Source: Mycobacterium sp. PS03-16
GTDB lineage: Bacteria > Actinomycetota > Actinomycetes > Mycobacteriales > Mycobacteriaceae
Assembly: GCF_004570325.1 (NCBI RefSeq)
Contig: NZ_SPQO01000008.1
Span: 1-64,000, forward strand
Length of the DNA stretch: 64,000 nt
Reading direction: 5' to 3'
Below the pieces are notes generated by a model. The model was not told the origin of the DNA, made no database searches, and saw only the letters and a program-made list of their open reading frames with translations. This document shows positions 14,658 to 27,211 of the stretch, piece after piece. Every line of letters starts with the position of its first letter. Position 1 is the stretch's first letter. Made by a program: the position numbers and the translations under genes.

Positions 14658-15587
14658 TCATCGCAGCTGGGGGATCACCTCGCCGGCCACCAGCGCGAGG
14701 TGATCGAGGTCGGACATGTCCAGCATCTGCAGGTACACCCGCTGTACTCCGGCCTCGACGAACGGGGCCAGCTTGTCGACCATCTCGGCGGGCGTGCCCA
14801 CCATCGGGGAGTTGCTGCGCAACTCGTCGACCTCCCGGCCGATCGCCCCGGCGCGGCGGGCGATCTCGGCGTCGTCGGCGCCGGCGCACAGCACGAACGC
14901 CGCGGAATACGTCATCGAGTCCGGTTCGCGCCCGGCGTCGGCGACCGCGGCCGCGACCCGCTCGAACTGGGTGGTGAGCGTGTCCAGCGGGACGAACGGG
15001 ACGTTGAACTCGCCGGCGAACCGAGCGGCCAGGGCAGGGGTGCGTTTGGCGCCCTGTCCGCCGATGATGATCGGCGGCACGGCCTGCGCCGGTTTGGGCA
15101 GGGCGGGGGAGTCGACGACCGAGTAGTGGGTTCCGGTGTAGTCGAACGTCTCACCGACGGGTGTGGCCCACAGGCCGGTGAGGATGTCGAGCTGTTCGGA
15201 GAGTCGGTCGAACCGTTCGCCCAGCGGTGGGAACGGGATCGCGTACGCCTGGTGCTCGGCCTCGAACCAGCCCGCGCCGAGGCCGAGCTCCACCCGGCCG
15301 CCGCTCATCTCGTCGACCTGCGCGACGGCGATGGCCAGCGGGCCGGGATGGCGGAACGTGGCCGAGGTGACCATCGTGCCCAGCCGGATCGTCGAGGTCT
15401 CGCGGGCCAGGCCGGCCAGCGTGACCCACGAGTCGGTGGGGCCCGGGAGGCCGTCCCCGCTCATCGCGAGGTAGTGGTCGGAGCGGAAGAAGGCGGAGTA
15501 GCCGAGTTGTTCGGCGGCGCTGGCGACGGCCAGTTGATCGGCGTAGCGCGCGCCCTGCTGGGGTTCGACGAAAACACGGAAATCCAC
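14658..15587 (-). CDS. LLM-class F420-type oxidoreductase
   Basis: This is a 309-residue luciferase-like monooxygenase-fold (TIM barrel) protein of the kind that in mycobacteria usually uses the deazaflavin F420. GTG 15587 is chosen because TAGGTT lies seven bases upstream, a leaderless-promoter spacing; a TTG at 15596 is the alternative. Family features include DFRVFVEPQQ at the start, FFRSDHYLAM, STIRLGTMVT, GRVELGLGAGWFEAEH and PPIIIGGQG, the usual conserved blocks of this class. The substrate is unknown. The DinB-like gene ends just upstream on the same strand. Confidence 0.85.
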   Translation of the reverse strand: MDFRVFVEPQQGARYADQLAVASAAEQLGYSAFFRSDHYLAMSGDGLPGPTDSWVTLAGLARETSTIRLGTMVTSATFRHPGPLAIAVAQVDEMSGGRVELGLGAGWFEAEHQAYAIPFPPLGERFDRLSEQLDILTGLWATPVGETFDYTGTHYSVVDSPALPKPAQAVPPIIIGGQGAKRTPALAARFAGEFNVPFVPLDTLTTQFERVAAAVADAGREPDSMTYSAAFVLCAGADDAEIARRAGAIGREVDELRSNSPMVGTPAEMVDKLAPFVEAGVQRVYLQMLDMSDLDHLALVAGEVIPQLR

Positions 15588-15597
15588 GGCGGCCAAC

Positions 15598-16218
15598 CTA
15601 CAGACCCTTGGGCGCGTCGCGCAGCGCCTGCACGGCGGCCACGTCGCCGTCGAAGTCGACGCGGGCTTCCCGGCCGACGGCGAACAGCAGCAGTTCCTCG
15701 GGTTTCCCGGTGACGATGACGGGGTCGCCCTTACCCGCGGTGAGCAGCGTCTTGCCCTCCGGTGTGCGTAACGCCACCCGCACCGGCGCCTTGGCCAGCG
15801 TCAGCCGCGCCATCAGTGACAGCGTGCGGGTGAGCCCCTTGACCGTCGCGTCGTCGAGCGGCCGCGGCTCCCAGTTCGGTTGCGCGCGGCGGACGTCCTC
15901 GTGGTGGATGAACATCTCGGCGAGGTTGGCCACCGGGTCGAGCAGCTTGAACGGTGAGTACACCGGCGGCCCGGCGGCGATCTTGTCCAGCATCTCGTCC
16001 CAGTCGATGCCGTCGGCCACCTGGTTCTGCACCTTCTCGGTGTAGGACGACAGGCCGGGGACGGCGATGCCCGCGGTGGCGTCCAGCCGTCTCTCACGGA
16101 TGTAGAGGTGGGCGGCCAGATCCCGCGTCTTCCACCCTTCGCACAGGGTGGGTTCCTCGGGGCCGACGGCGCGCATCGCCTCGACGAGGGCGGCGCGTTC
16201 GCGCTGGGCTGCGGTCAT
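15598..16218 (-). CDS. TIGR03085-type DinB/mycothiol-dependent metal-binding protein
   Basis: The protein has 206 residues with ATG 16218 behind GAGGA. It is a four-helix DinB/MDMPI-type protein: [20 protein letters not shown] near residue 25-44 supplies the first His (AAHL) and [19 protein letters not shown] around 103-121 supplies the second His pair, the usual metal site of this fold. Related proteins are mycothiol-dependent maleylpyruvate isomerases or mycothiol S-transferases; this subgroup is common in actinobacteria and uncharacterised. The gene lies between GH15 and the F420-type oxidoreductase with very short spacers, suggesting an operon. Confidence 0.8.
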   Translation of the reverse strand: MTAAQRERAALVEAMRAVGPEEPTLCEGWKTRDLAAHLYIRERRLDATAGIAVPGLSSYTEKVQNQVADGIDWDEMLDKIAAGPPVYSPFKLLDPVANLAEMFIHHEDVRRAQPNWEPRPLDDATVKGLTRTLSLMARLTLAKAPVRVALRTPEGKTLLTAGKGDPVIVTGKPEELLLFAVGREARVDFDGDVAAVQALRDAPKGL

Positions 16219-16249
16219 AAAGTCATCCTCCCGTGGGGCGCGTGGGCTG

Positions 16250-18054
<1,805 letters not shown>

Positions 18055-18058
<4 letters not shown>

Positions 18059-19476
18059 CCCAGCCGCCACCCCGGCGGCCCGGGCAGCGCCACCGCCTCG
18101 TCGGGCCCCCAGGACCCCTGCGGGTAGGGCCGCACCCGCGGCGGCGCGTCGAGCACCGGCTGGCACACCTGCCACAGCCGGTCCACCTCGTCGGACCGGG
18201 TGAACAGGGTCTGGTCGCCGCGCATCACGTCGAGCAGCAGCCGTTCGTAGGCCTCCAGCGGCGTGTCCTCGGGGTCCTCGGCGCCGACGTCGAGGAGCAC
18301 GTCGACCGGCATCAGCTCGAGGTTCGGTCCCGGACGTTTGGCCAGCATCGCGACCGCGACGGTGGGGGAGTCACGCAGTTCGAGGACCAGTTGGTTGGCG
18401 GGCTGGTCACCGCCCCCGAACCGGCCCATCGGCGGGGTGCGGAAGGTCAGCGTGACCGTGCGCCGGGTGGCCGACATCGCCTTGCCGGTGCGCAGGTAGA
18501 ACGGCACTCCCTGCCAGCGTTCGGTGTCGACGAACGCCTCGAGCGCGACGAGGGTCTCCACCTCGGAGTCGTCGGCGACGCCTTCTTCGTCGCGGTAGCC
18601 GTCGTACTGACCGAACACCACCCGCTCGGGGTCCAGCGGGCGCATCGCCTCGAACACCTTGGCCTTCTCGTTGCGCAGCGAGGTCGCGTCGAGGTGCACG
18701 GGCGGCTCCATCGCGACGAACCCGAGCACCTGGCACAGGTGGGTGGAGATCATGTCGCGGAAACAGCCGGTGGATTCGTAGAAGCTGCCGCGCCCCTCGA
18801 TCGTCAGCTCCTCGGGGATGTCGATCTGCACCGACGCCAGGTGGTCGCGGTTCCACGCCGGTTCGAGCAGGCCGTTGGCGAAACGCAGCGCCAGGATGTT
18901 CTGCACCGCCTCCTTCCCGAGGAAGTGGTCGATGCGGTACACCTGCTCCTCGTCGACGACCTCCTTGAGCGCGGCGTCGAGGTCACGGGCCGAGGCCAGG
19001 TCGGTGCCGAACGGCTTCTCCACCACCACCCGGGCGCCGTCGGTGAGCTGCTCGCGGCCCAGCATGCCGATCATCGGCTGCATCGCCGTCGGCGGCACCG
19101 ACAGGTAGATGAGCGTGCGGGCGTCCTCGCCGAGGTCATCGCGCGCCGCGCGCACCGCGGCCGCGAGGTCACTGCCGTCGTCGGCGTCGGACGTCTGGAA
19201 GCTCAACCGTTGCAGGAGGTTCGACAGCACCTCCTCGTCGAGGTCGTCGACCGAGTCCCGCAGGCCGGCGCGCACGGTGTCACGGAACTCGTCGTCGCTG
19301 CCCGGGGAGTGCCGCCCGGAGCCGATGATCGCGTAGTCGGCGGGCAGGCGTGATTCGGCGGCCAGCCGGTACAGGCCGGGGAACAGTTTGCGTTTGGCCA
19401 GATCTCCCGTCGCCCCGAACAACACGAACACGTGCGGCGGCGGCCGGTGCCCGGCGCTCAGGTCGTGGTGGGGCAC
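18055..19476 (-). CDS. zwf: Glucose-6-phosphate 1-dehydrogenase
   Basis: The protein has 473 residues, starting at GTG 19476. It oxidises glucose 6-phosphate to 6-phosphogluconolactone, the entry to the oxidative pentose phosphate pathway, and supplies NADPH or F420H2-related reducing power. The coenzyme motif [10 protein letters not shown] is at 21-30, and the active-site block [13 protein letters not shown] lies near 178-190, with the catalytic His in DHFLGKE. Further conserved stretches are [10 protein letters not shown] and the [15 protein letters not shown] region. The length is normal for the family. The gene heads a leftward run with GH15. Mycobacteria also have opcA-linked zwf genes; no opcA is adjacent here. 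Confidence 0.93.
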
Positions 19477-19528
19477 GCCCGTGACATGCCCGGACCGTTA
19501 GGTGGGCTAAACCGATGTGACCGACTCG

Positions 19529-20089
19529 TCAGAAAGTCTCGACGCGTTCCACCGCGACGAACATGCCGTGGCCGGTGCGGTCGTTGGTGAACCGGGTGCC
19601 CTCGCTGGACGCCTCGATGGTCCAGCCGACGGCCGAGTACCGGCGGTAGTCCAGCGGCACGGCGGGAATGTCGCCGAGGTTGCCGAGCACCCACTCGATG
19701 TCTCCGGCCGGGGTGAGCCGGACGCCGTTGGCGGGCAGGCCGCCCACGGTCGGCGCGTCGGTGAACTGCGATTCGCAGCCCACCTCGGCGGTGCTGAGCT
19801 GGCAGCGGGTCTTGCCGGATTTGGTCTCGACGAACACGTAGCCGTTCTGGGGTGCCAGCACCTCGGCGGCCGCGGGCGGGGCGGCGCTCGGCGGGGCCGG
19901 GGCCATGGTGCGCGGCGGCGGCGCCGGCGCCGGGGTGGAGGTGCGGGACGGCCGCGGTGTCGGCACGGTCGGTTCGGTCGGTTCGACGGTGTCGGGGCTG
20001 CGCACGGCGGTTCCGGAGGTGTCGCTCTGGCAGCCGGTCAGCAGCATGCCGGCGGCGAGGACGCCTGCCACCGCCAGCTTCGACCGCAC
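19529..20089 (-). CDS. Secreted lipoprotein (LpqJ-like position and length)
   Basis: The protein has 186 residues with GTG 20089; TAGGCT six bases upstream suggests a leaderless transcript. A lipoprotein signal peptide ends in LLTGC (Cys 20). A Pro/Thr-rich stalk (about 28-75) is followed by a compact domain with two cysteines (TRCQLSTAEVGCES) that may form a disulfide, and it ends with VAVERVETF. M. tuberculosis LpqJ, coded near iniBAC and dnaK, has the same length, but I cannot confirm orthology, so no symbol is given. The protein is exported and anchored to the outer face of the membrane; the role is unknown. Confidence 0.8.
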   Translation of the reverse strand: MRSKLAVAGVLAAGMLLTGCQSDTSGTAVRSPDTVEPTEPTVPTPRPSRTSTPAPAPPPRTMAPAPPSAAPPAAAEVLAPQNGYVFVETKSGKTRCQLSTAEVGCESQFTDAPTVGGLPANGVRLTPAGDIEWVLGNLGDIPAVPLDYRRYSAVGWTIEASSEGTRFTNDRTGHGMFVAVERVETF

Positions 20090-20098
20090 ACCTCGAGC

Positions 20099-20842
20099 CT
20101 ACGGTGAGTGTGGCGCAAGTGACTGAAGTGACGCGCGCATCATGTCGGTGTAGCCGTCGGCCAGCCCGTGCAACTGGGCCGCGCCGTCGCCGGAGTACGA
20201 CGACCCGTGCATGATCGCCAGCGTCGTCGGCCGCAGATCGGCCAGCGCCGTCAGGGTGGGGGTGAGGGTGGTGGTGAGCCCGGTGCCGTGGAAGACGTGC
20301 TCCGCCTCGAGCGCCGGTGCGACGCAATCGCTCTCGGTGAGTGCCGGGCAGCGGCCGACGTGGGTGAACAGATCGCCGGCGAGCAATGTCCCCGTCGCCT
20401 CGTCGAACCACACGCCGGCCTCCCAGTTGTGCGGGACGTGCGGGGTCGCGATGAACCTCAGCGAGTGGCCGCCGGTGTCGAGCGGTTCCTCGGGGGCGGC
20501 CATCGGTGGCCGGTCGCACAGGTCGTCGAGCGTGAGCATGCAGGCCAGCGGGCCGTGGACCACCTGCGCATGTGGCGCGGCGGCCAGCAGCAGGTTCACC
20601 GCGCCGCATTCGTCGGCCTCGACGTGCCCGAACGAGATCCAGCGCAGGCGCTCGAGCGGCAGGATGCGTCCGATGGCGGCCGACACCAGTGGGAACAGGT
20701 GCCGGTGGCCGCAGTGGAACAGGAACGGCTCGTCGCCGGTCAGCAGGAACTGGTTGAACGTGAAGCCGTGTTCGGTGATGTCCGGAACGTAGGTCGACAG
20801 CCGGAACACCCCGGTGGCGATCTCGTCGACGGTGGTCTCCAT
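20099..20842 (-). CDS. Metallo-beta-lactamase-fold diiron (ODP/flavodiiron-like) protein
   Basis: The protein has 247 residues and starts at ATG 20842 (METTVDEIATG). It has the MBL fold with the ligand motif HVEADE at 73-78, the H-x-E-x-D-(H/E) form found in flavodiiron NO/O2 reductases and in the oxygen-binding diiron proteins rather than the HxHxDH of hydrolytic beta-lactamases. Later ligands are His in TPHVPHNW and Asp in LAGDLFTH. The length equals a lone diiron domain without flavodoxin. It diverges from dnaK across a 237-base intergenic region. O2/NO binding or sensing is an inference from the motif. Confidence 0.78.
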   Translation of the reverse strand: METTVDEIATGVFRLSTYVPDITEHGFTFNQFLLTGDEPFLFHCGHRHLFPLVSAAIGRILPLERLRWISFGHVEADECGAVNLLLAAAPHAQVVHGPLACMLTLDDLCDRPPMAAPEEPLDTGGHSLRFIATPHVPHNWEAGVWFDEATGTLLAGDLFTHVGRCPALTESDCVAPALEAEHVFHGTGLTTTLTPTLTALADLRPTTLAIMHGSSYSGDGAAQLHGLADGYTDMMRASLQSLAPHSP

Positions 20843-20965
20843 GAACCGATGGTGCGCCGATTTCTGCACCACGGTCGTGGTTTCGCCGGTGCAGCGACCC
20901 GGGTGCAGAACTCGGCGATGCGGCGGGAACAAATCCGCGCGGCGGCCCGTTGAGCCATACGACAA

Positions 20966-20986
20966 GTTGAGTGAGTCACGCTCAAG
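20966..20986 (+). promoter_or_regulatory. HAIR operator for HspR upstream of dnaK
   Basis: GTTGAGT (20966-20972), seven bases, GCTCAAG (20980-20986) match the HAIR consensus CTTGAGT-N7-ACTCAAG with one mismatch per arm. HspR bound here, with DnaK as co-repressor, is the established control of actinobacterial dnaK operons. Confidence 0.85.
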
Positions 20987-20992
20987 TCTGGG

Positions 20993-21022
20993 TTGACACG
21001 AGAGTGCCGACTGGAGCAGTCT
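20993..21022 (+). promoter_or_regulatory. Likely dnaK promoter
   Basis: TTGACA at 20993-20998 is a perfect -35. CAGTCT at 21017-21022 lies 18 bases downstream and is the best -10 candidate. It sits just behind the first HAIR and overlaps the edge of a second partial HAIR. Confidence 0.55.
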
Positions 21023-21041
21023 TGAGTCCGGTCCGCTCAGA
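21021..21041 (+). promoter_or_regulatory. Second, half-conserved HAIR near the dnaK start site
   Basis: CTTGAGT (21021-21027) is a perfect left arm. The right arm after seven bases, GCTCAGA (21035-21041), keeps only the CTCA core. A second HspR contact would place the repressor over the transcription start. Confidence 0.5.
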
Positions 21042-21079
21042 CCCCACAAACGTAGTAGTTGCAACAAGGAGGACACACC

Positions 21080-22944
<1,865 letters not shown>

Positions 22945-22948
<4 letters not shown>

Positions 22949-23583
22949 GTGACGCCGAACGCGTGAGGGAAGAGGCAGAACCGATCACCGTGACCGACAA
23001 GCGCCGCATCGACCCCGAGACGGGTCAGGTGCGCGAGGCCCCGGCCACCGGGCCGGCCCCCAGTGGGCCGGCGCCGGAGGCCGAGGCCGCGGCCGGTGAC
23101 ACCGATGAGGTGGCCGAGCTCAAGGGCACGTTGCAGCGGGTCAAGGCGGAGTACGACAACTACCGCAAGCGCACGCTGCGCGATCAGCAGATGATCGCCG
23201 ACCGCGCCAAGGTGTCGGTGGTCAGCCAGCTGCTCGGCGTGCTCGACGACCTCGACCGGGCGCGCAGCCACGGCGATCTGGAATCCGGACCGCTGAAGTC
23301 GGTGGCCGACAAGTTGGCCACCGCACTCGAGCAACTCGGGCTGACGGCGTTCGGCGAGGAGGGCGACGAGTTCGACCCCGCGCTGCACGAGGCCGTCCAG
23401 CACGAGGGCGACGGCACCCACCCGGTGGTCGGCACCGTGATGCGGCGCGGCTACCGGGTCGGCGAGCAGGTGGTGCGCCACGCGCTCGTCGGCGTCGTGG
23501 ACACGGTCCCGGCCGACACGGCCGAGAACGACAGCGCGCCGGCCTCCCTGGCCCCAGAATCAAGTCCAGAATCAGACAACTAG
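22945..23583 (+). CDS. grpE: Nucleotide exchange factor GrpE
   Basis: The protein has 212 residues. GTG 22945 overlaps the dnaK stop (GTGA). It has an acidic disordered N terminus, then a long coiled coil beginning [19 protein letters not shown], then the four-helix and beta-domain with [24 protein letters not shown] and the C-terminal [18 protein letters not shown] signature. GrpE releases ADP from DnaK. A 39-base gap with GGAGGTGA leads to dnaJ. Confidence 0.97.
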
Positions 23584-23622
23584 AGAGCAACACACGAGAG
23601 AAAGGTGAGGAGGTGACGCGAC

Positions 23623-24804
23623 ATGGCCCAACGCGAATGGGTCGAGAAGGACTTCTACAAGGAGCTCGGCGTCTCCTCTGACGCCAGCGCGGACGAGATC
23701 AAGAAGGCCTACCGCAAGTTGGCCCGTGATCTGCATCCCGACACCAACCCCGACCCCACTGCCTCCGAACGGTTCAAGGCGGTCTCCGAGGCGCACAGCG
23801 TCCTGTCGGACCCGGCCAAGCGCAAGGAGTACGACGAGACCCGTCGGTTGTTCGCCGGCGGTGGGTTCGGGCGCGGCCGCTTCAACGGCGGCGGCGGCGG
23901 CTTCGGGGGCGGCTTCGGCGGTGGGTCCGAAGGGGTCGAGTTCAACCTCAACGACCTGTTCGACGCCGCCGGTCAGACCGGCGGCGCCAACATCGGTGAC
24001 CTCTTCGGGGGACTGTTCGGGCGGGGTGCCTCGCCGCGGCCCAGCCGGCCGCGGCGCGGCAACGACCTCGAGACCGAGACCGAGCTGTCGTTCCTGGAGG
24101 CGACCAAGGGTGTGGCGATGCCGCTGCGGCTGACCAGCCCGGCGCCCTGTACCAACTGCCACGGCAGTGGCGCGCGGCCGGGCACCAGCCCGAAGGTGTG
24201 CCCGAACTGCAACGGCGCGGGCGTCGTCAACCGCAACCAGGGCGCGTTCGGGTTCTCCGAGCCGTGCACCGAATGCAAGGGCAGCGGCTCGATCATCGAG
24301 CACCCCTGCAGCGAGTGCAAAGGCACCGGGGTCACCACCAGGACCCGCACCATCAACGTGCGGATTCCACCGGGCGTGGAGGACAGGCAGCGGATTCGGC
24401 TGGCCGGTCAGGGTGAGGCGGGTCTGCGCGGCGCGCCGTCGGGCGACCTGTACGTCACCGTGCACGTGCGCCCCGACAAGGTGTTCGGCCGCGACGGCGA
24501 CGATCTGACGGTCAGCGTGCCGGTCAGCTTCCACGAGCTGGCGCTGGGCACCACGCTGTCGGTGCCGACGCTCGAGGGCAAGGTCGGTGTGCGGGTGCCC
24601 AAGGGCACCTCCGACGGCCGGATCCTGCGGGTGCGTGGGCGCGGTGTGCCCAAGCGCGGCGGCGGCCACGGCGATCTGCTGGTCACCGTGAAGGTCGCGG
24701 TGCCGCCGGCACTGGAGGGCGAGGCGGCCGAGGCGCTGGAGGCGTACGCGAAGGCGGAGCGGGCCAGCGGCTTCGATCCGCGGGCCGGCTGGGCGGGGGC
24801 GTGA
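23623..24804 (+). CDS. dnaJ: Co-chaperone DnaJ (DnaJ1)
   Basis: The protein has 393 residues, with ATG 23623 behind a strong GGAGGTGA. A J domain with the HPD tripeptide ([11 protein letters not shown]) occupies residues 10-77. A Gly/Phe-rich linker ([15 protein letters not shown]) follows, then a zinc-binding region with four CxxCxGxG units ([32 protein letters not shown]), then the two beta-barrel C-terminal domains. It stimulates DnaK ATPase and delivers substrates. hspR begins one base after its stop. Confidence 0.98.
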   Translation: MAQREWVEKDFYKELGVSSDASADEIKKAYRKLARDLHPDTNPDPTASERFKAVSEAHSVLSDPAKRKEYDETRRLFAGGGFGRGRFNGGGGGFGGGFGGGSEGVEFNLNDLFDAAGQTGGANIGDLFGGLFGRGASPRPSRPRRGNDLETETELSFLEATKGVAMPLRLTSPAPCTNCHGSGARPGTSPKVCPNCNGAGVVNRNQGAFGFSEPCTECKGSGSIIEHPCSECKGTGVTTRTRTINVRIPPGVEDRQRIRLAGQGEAGLRGAPSGDLYVTVHVRPDKVFGRDGDDLTVSVPVSFHELALGTTLSVPTLEGKVGVRVPKGTSDGRILRVRGRGVPKRGGGHGDLLVTVKVAVPPALEGEAAEALEAYAKAERASGFDPRAGWAGA

Positions 24805-24805
24805 C

Positions 24806-25198
24806 ATGGCGTCCAAACGTTCAGAGGATGCCGCTCGGACGTTTTTGATCTCGGTGGCCGCCGAGCTGGCCGGGATGCACGCGCAGACGCTGCGCACCTA
24901 CGACCGGCTCGGCCTGGTCAGCCCGCAGCGCAGCTCGGGCGGCGGCCGGCGTTACTCACAGCGCGATGTCGACCTGCTGCGTGAGGTACAGCGGCTCTCG
25001 CAGGACGAGGGCGTCAACCTGGCCGGCATCAAACGCATCATCGAGCTGACCAACCAGGTGGAGGCGCTGCAGTCGCGGGTCTCCGAGCTGGTCGCTGAGG
25101 TCGAGCAGTTGCGGGCGACGCAGCGGCGTGAGGTCGCGGTGCCGGCCAAGAGCACCGCGCTGGTGGTCTGGCAGCCGCGGAAGGGCCGCGGCCGCTAG
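24806..25198 (+). CDS. hspR: Heat-shock repressor HspR (MerR family)
   Basis: The protein has 130 residues. The MerR-type winged helix is clear: TFLISVAAELAGMHAQTLRTYDRLGLVSPQR, GGGRRYSQRDVDLLREVQRLS, followed by a coiled coil (ELTNQVEALQSRVSELVAEVEQL). HspR represses dnaK and clpB through HAIR sites, with DnaK as feedback partner. Here HAIR sites lie before dnaK and, about 10 kb to the right, before clpB. As the last gene of its own operon it is autoregulated. Confidence 0.97.
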   Translation: MASKRSEDAARTFLISVAAELAGMHAQTLRTYDRLGLVSPQRSSGGGRRYSQRDVDLLREVQRLSQDEGVNLAGIKRIIELTNQVEALQSRVSELVAEVEQLRATQRREVAVPAKSTALVVWQPRKGRGR

Positions 25199-25314
25199 CC
25201 CACTCGAATAGAGCACGTCGGCGGCATCCGGTGCGTTGGTATCGTGGGCGGCTCGGGGCGGCCGCAGGTGTTCTTCCCGGTCGGTGTCCGGACCGAACGG
25301 CGGAGGCATTCGCG

Positions 25315-26241
25315 GTGACAGTCATCGAGGTGCAAGGCGCTCTGAACGGCGACCGGGAGCTGTCCAGCGCGCGACGCCGCTGGCTGATCGTGCTCATGGC
25401 CGCGCTCGTGTTCGGCGTGGTGACCTACCTGCTGGCGGTCCAGACGCGAACGGGCCAGGCCCTGGAGAACGCGGCCCTGCGCGGCGCCCGTCAGGTCGAC
25501 CCGGAGGTGCGTCGCGCGGCGCTCGAACAGTTCCACACCATCTCCGTCACCTCGCAGCTTGCCGCAGCGCTGATCGTCGGTGTCATCGGCCTGCTGCGGC
25601 GTCAGCTGTGGCTGGCCATCGCCGGAGTCTCGGTGATCCTGGTCGGTCAGGCGCTCACCCAGGTGCTGAAGTACTACGTGTTGGCGCGCCCGGATCTCGG
25701 TGTGGTGCACAACGGATGGACTGAGAACACGCTGCCGAGCGGACACACGACGGCGGCGATGTCCCTGTTGTTCGCGACGCTGATCGTGATGCCGTACCGG
25801 TTCCGTGGCATCGCGATGCTGTTCACCCTCACCTGGGCGGTGGGTATCGGGGCCTACACCGTCATCATCGGCGCCCACCGGCTGTCGGACACGTTGGCCG
25901 CCGACGCGGTGGCACTCGTGGTCGCCTGTGCGGCATCGCTTTTCCTGGCCCGCACGGGTCGGATCCGGGCGGTGGTGTCACCGAGCGCGGCGCGGTACAC
26001 CTTGCGCACCGTGTTCGTGGTGATCGTCGGTGTCGTCGGACTGTGCAGTCTGGCGTGGGGGGCGATCCAGGTGATGCAGGCGGCGGCCGCCCACCTCGAT
26101 GACCGGCCCGTCGAGTGGGACCTCTTCCTCGGGTCGCAGTGGCTGGCCGCTGCCGGTTCGATCGCCTCGGCGCTGCTGTTCTGGTGGACCTGGCGCCGGT
26201 TGGAGACGAAGCGAAGCCGCGACCTCGTCACCGCCCGTTAG
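25315..26241 (+). CDS. PAP2-family membrane phosphatase
   Basis: The protein has 308 residues. GTG 25315 is chosen because GGAGG lies eight bases upstream; an in-frame ATG 84 bases further up would add a stretch with no conserved sequence. The type 2 phosphatidic acid phosphatase motifs are in order: KYYVLARPD (K-x6-RP), PSGHT and the final block with GAHRLSD (R-x5-H-x3-D-like). About six membrane helices are visible, plus a C-terminal extension with two more. It probably dephosphorylates a lipid phosphate such as a prenyl or phosphatidyl phosphate at the membrane surface. It follows hspR on the same strand by 116 bases and has its own ribosome binding site. Confidence 0.88.
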   Translation: MTVIEVQGALNGDRELSSARRRWLIVLMAALVFGVVTYLLAVQTRTGQALENAALRGARQVDPEVRRAALEQFHTISVTSQLAAALIVGVIGLLRRQLWLAIAGVSVILVGQALTQVLKYYVLARPDLGVVHNGWTENTLPSGHTTAAMSLLFATLIVMPYRFRGIAMLFTLTWAVGIGAYTVIIGAHRLSDTLAADAVALVVACAASLFLARTGRIRAVVSPSAARYTLRTVFVVIVGVVGLCSLAWGAIQVMQAAAAHLDDRPVEWDLFLGSQWLAAAGSIASALLFWWTWRRLETKRSRDLVTAR

Positions 26242-26265
26242 CGCCGGATAGCCCGATGAGGGCGT

Positions 26266-27168
26266 TCAGCCCACGCGGATCGAGAATCGGCTCACGTCGG
26301 GCGCGCCGGGGTAGGCCGTGCGGTGGTTGCCCCGGCGCAGTGCGTCGGTGGGTGCGGCCATCGGTTCGATGCCGACCACGTCGTCGCTGCCCGGCGCGAA
26401 CAGCTGCGCCGCCGGGTATCCGGTCTCGAACGTCACGTCGAGCCGGTGGTCACCGCCGGCGAGCGCGAACCGCGCGCCGTCGGGGACCTGATCGAAGCCG
26501 TGGTCGAGTTCGGTGTCGCCGAGCTCCTCGGTACCGCCGTCCCAGTCGGCGGTCGCGCCCGTCGGGATGCCCCAGCCGTCCACCGGCAGATGGCGCATGG
26601 CGGGCGTCGCCAGCCGCCACTCGGCGCGCGGCACACCGGGGATCTGCAGATAGGGGTGGTAGCCGTAGCACAGCGGCACCGCTGCGCCGGACGACGGCAG
26701 CACGGTGGTCTCCACGGTCAGCGTGCGGTCGGCGAGCGTCACGGCCATGGTCAGCAGGTGCGGGAAAGGGAACGTCGCCAGCAGGCGCGGTTTGCCGGTC
26801 CAATCGAGCACCGCGACCAGCCGGTCATCGGACTGTTCGGTGACCAGCCAGCCCGAGTTCGCGGCCAGCACACCGTGGATCGGGACGCCGTGCTCGTCGG
26901 TGCGCACCCCCGCGACGCCGGGGGTGAGGGTGACCACCGCGCCGTCGATGCCGTACTTGCTCGAGCTCAGCCGGTTCGCCCACGGGTAGAGGACCGGGAT
27001 GCCCATCGTCTTGCCCGAGGTGATGTAGGCCTGCAGCCCGCGGCGCTGTCCGAGGTACTCGGTGCCGTCGTCGGCCAGCGAGGTGCAGATCATGCCCGCG
27101 GCGGGCACGTAGGTCGCGGTCAGCGACGACGACGGATCGCGCAGGATGACAGATTGCGGCTCGGCCAT
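26266..27168 (-). CDS. Aldose 1-epimerase family protein
   Basis: The protein has 300 residues with ATG 27168. The galactose-mutarotase-type beta-sandwich is recognisable from GYHPYLQIPGVPRAEW (catalytic His pair region), VLYPWANRLSSSKYGI and the late FEPM-like stretch VVGIEPMAAPTDALRRG. The N-terminal SVILRDPSSSLTATYVPAAGM is the usual first strand. It interconverts anomers of a hexose. It is convergent with the PAP2 gene and probably transcribed with, or just after, the flavohemoglobin gene to its right, although 43 bases separate them. Confidence 0.85.
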   Translation of the reverse strand: MAEPQSVILRDPSSSLTATYVPAAGMICTSLADDGTEYLGQRRGLQAYITSGKTMGIPVLYPWANRLSSSKYGIDGAVVTLTPGVAGVRTDEHGVPIHGVLAANSGWLVTEQSDDRLVAVLDWTGKPRLLATFPFPHLLTMAVTLADRTLTVETTVLPSSGAAVPLCYGYHPYLQIPGVPRAEWRLATPAMRHLPVDGWGIPTGATADWDGGTEELGDTELDHGFDQVPDGARFALAGGDHRLDVTFETGYPAAQLFAPGSDDVVGIEPMAAPTDALRRGNHRTAYPGAPDVSRFSIRVG

Positions 27169-27211
27169 CCGGCCAGTGTGGCACGGCCCGTCGGCCGCCG
27201 CACCGCGCGGG

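Noticed and set aside
19529..20089. Naming the lipoprotein lpqJ
   Set aside because: Length, lipobox and general neighbourhood agree, but I cannot verify sequence identity, so only the resemblance is noted.
20948..20970. A third HAIR at the TTGAGCC upstream of dnaK
   Set aside because: A TTGAG half-site exists but there is no CTCAA arm at the required seven-base spacing.
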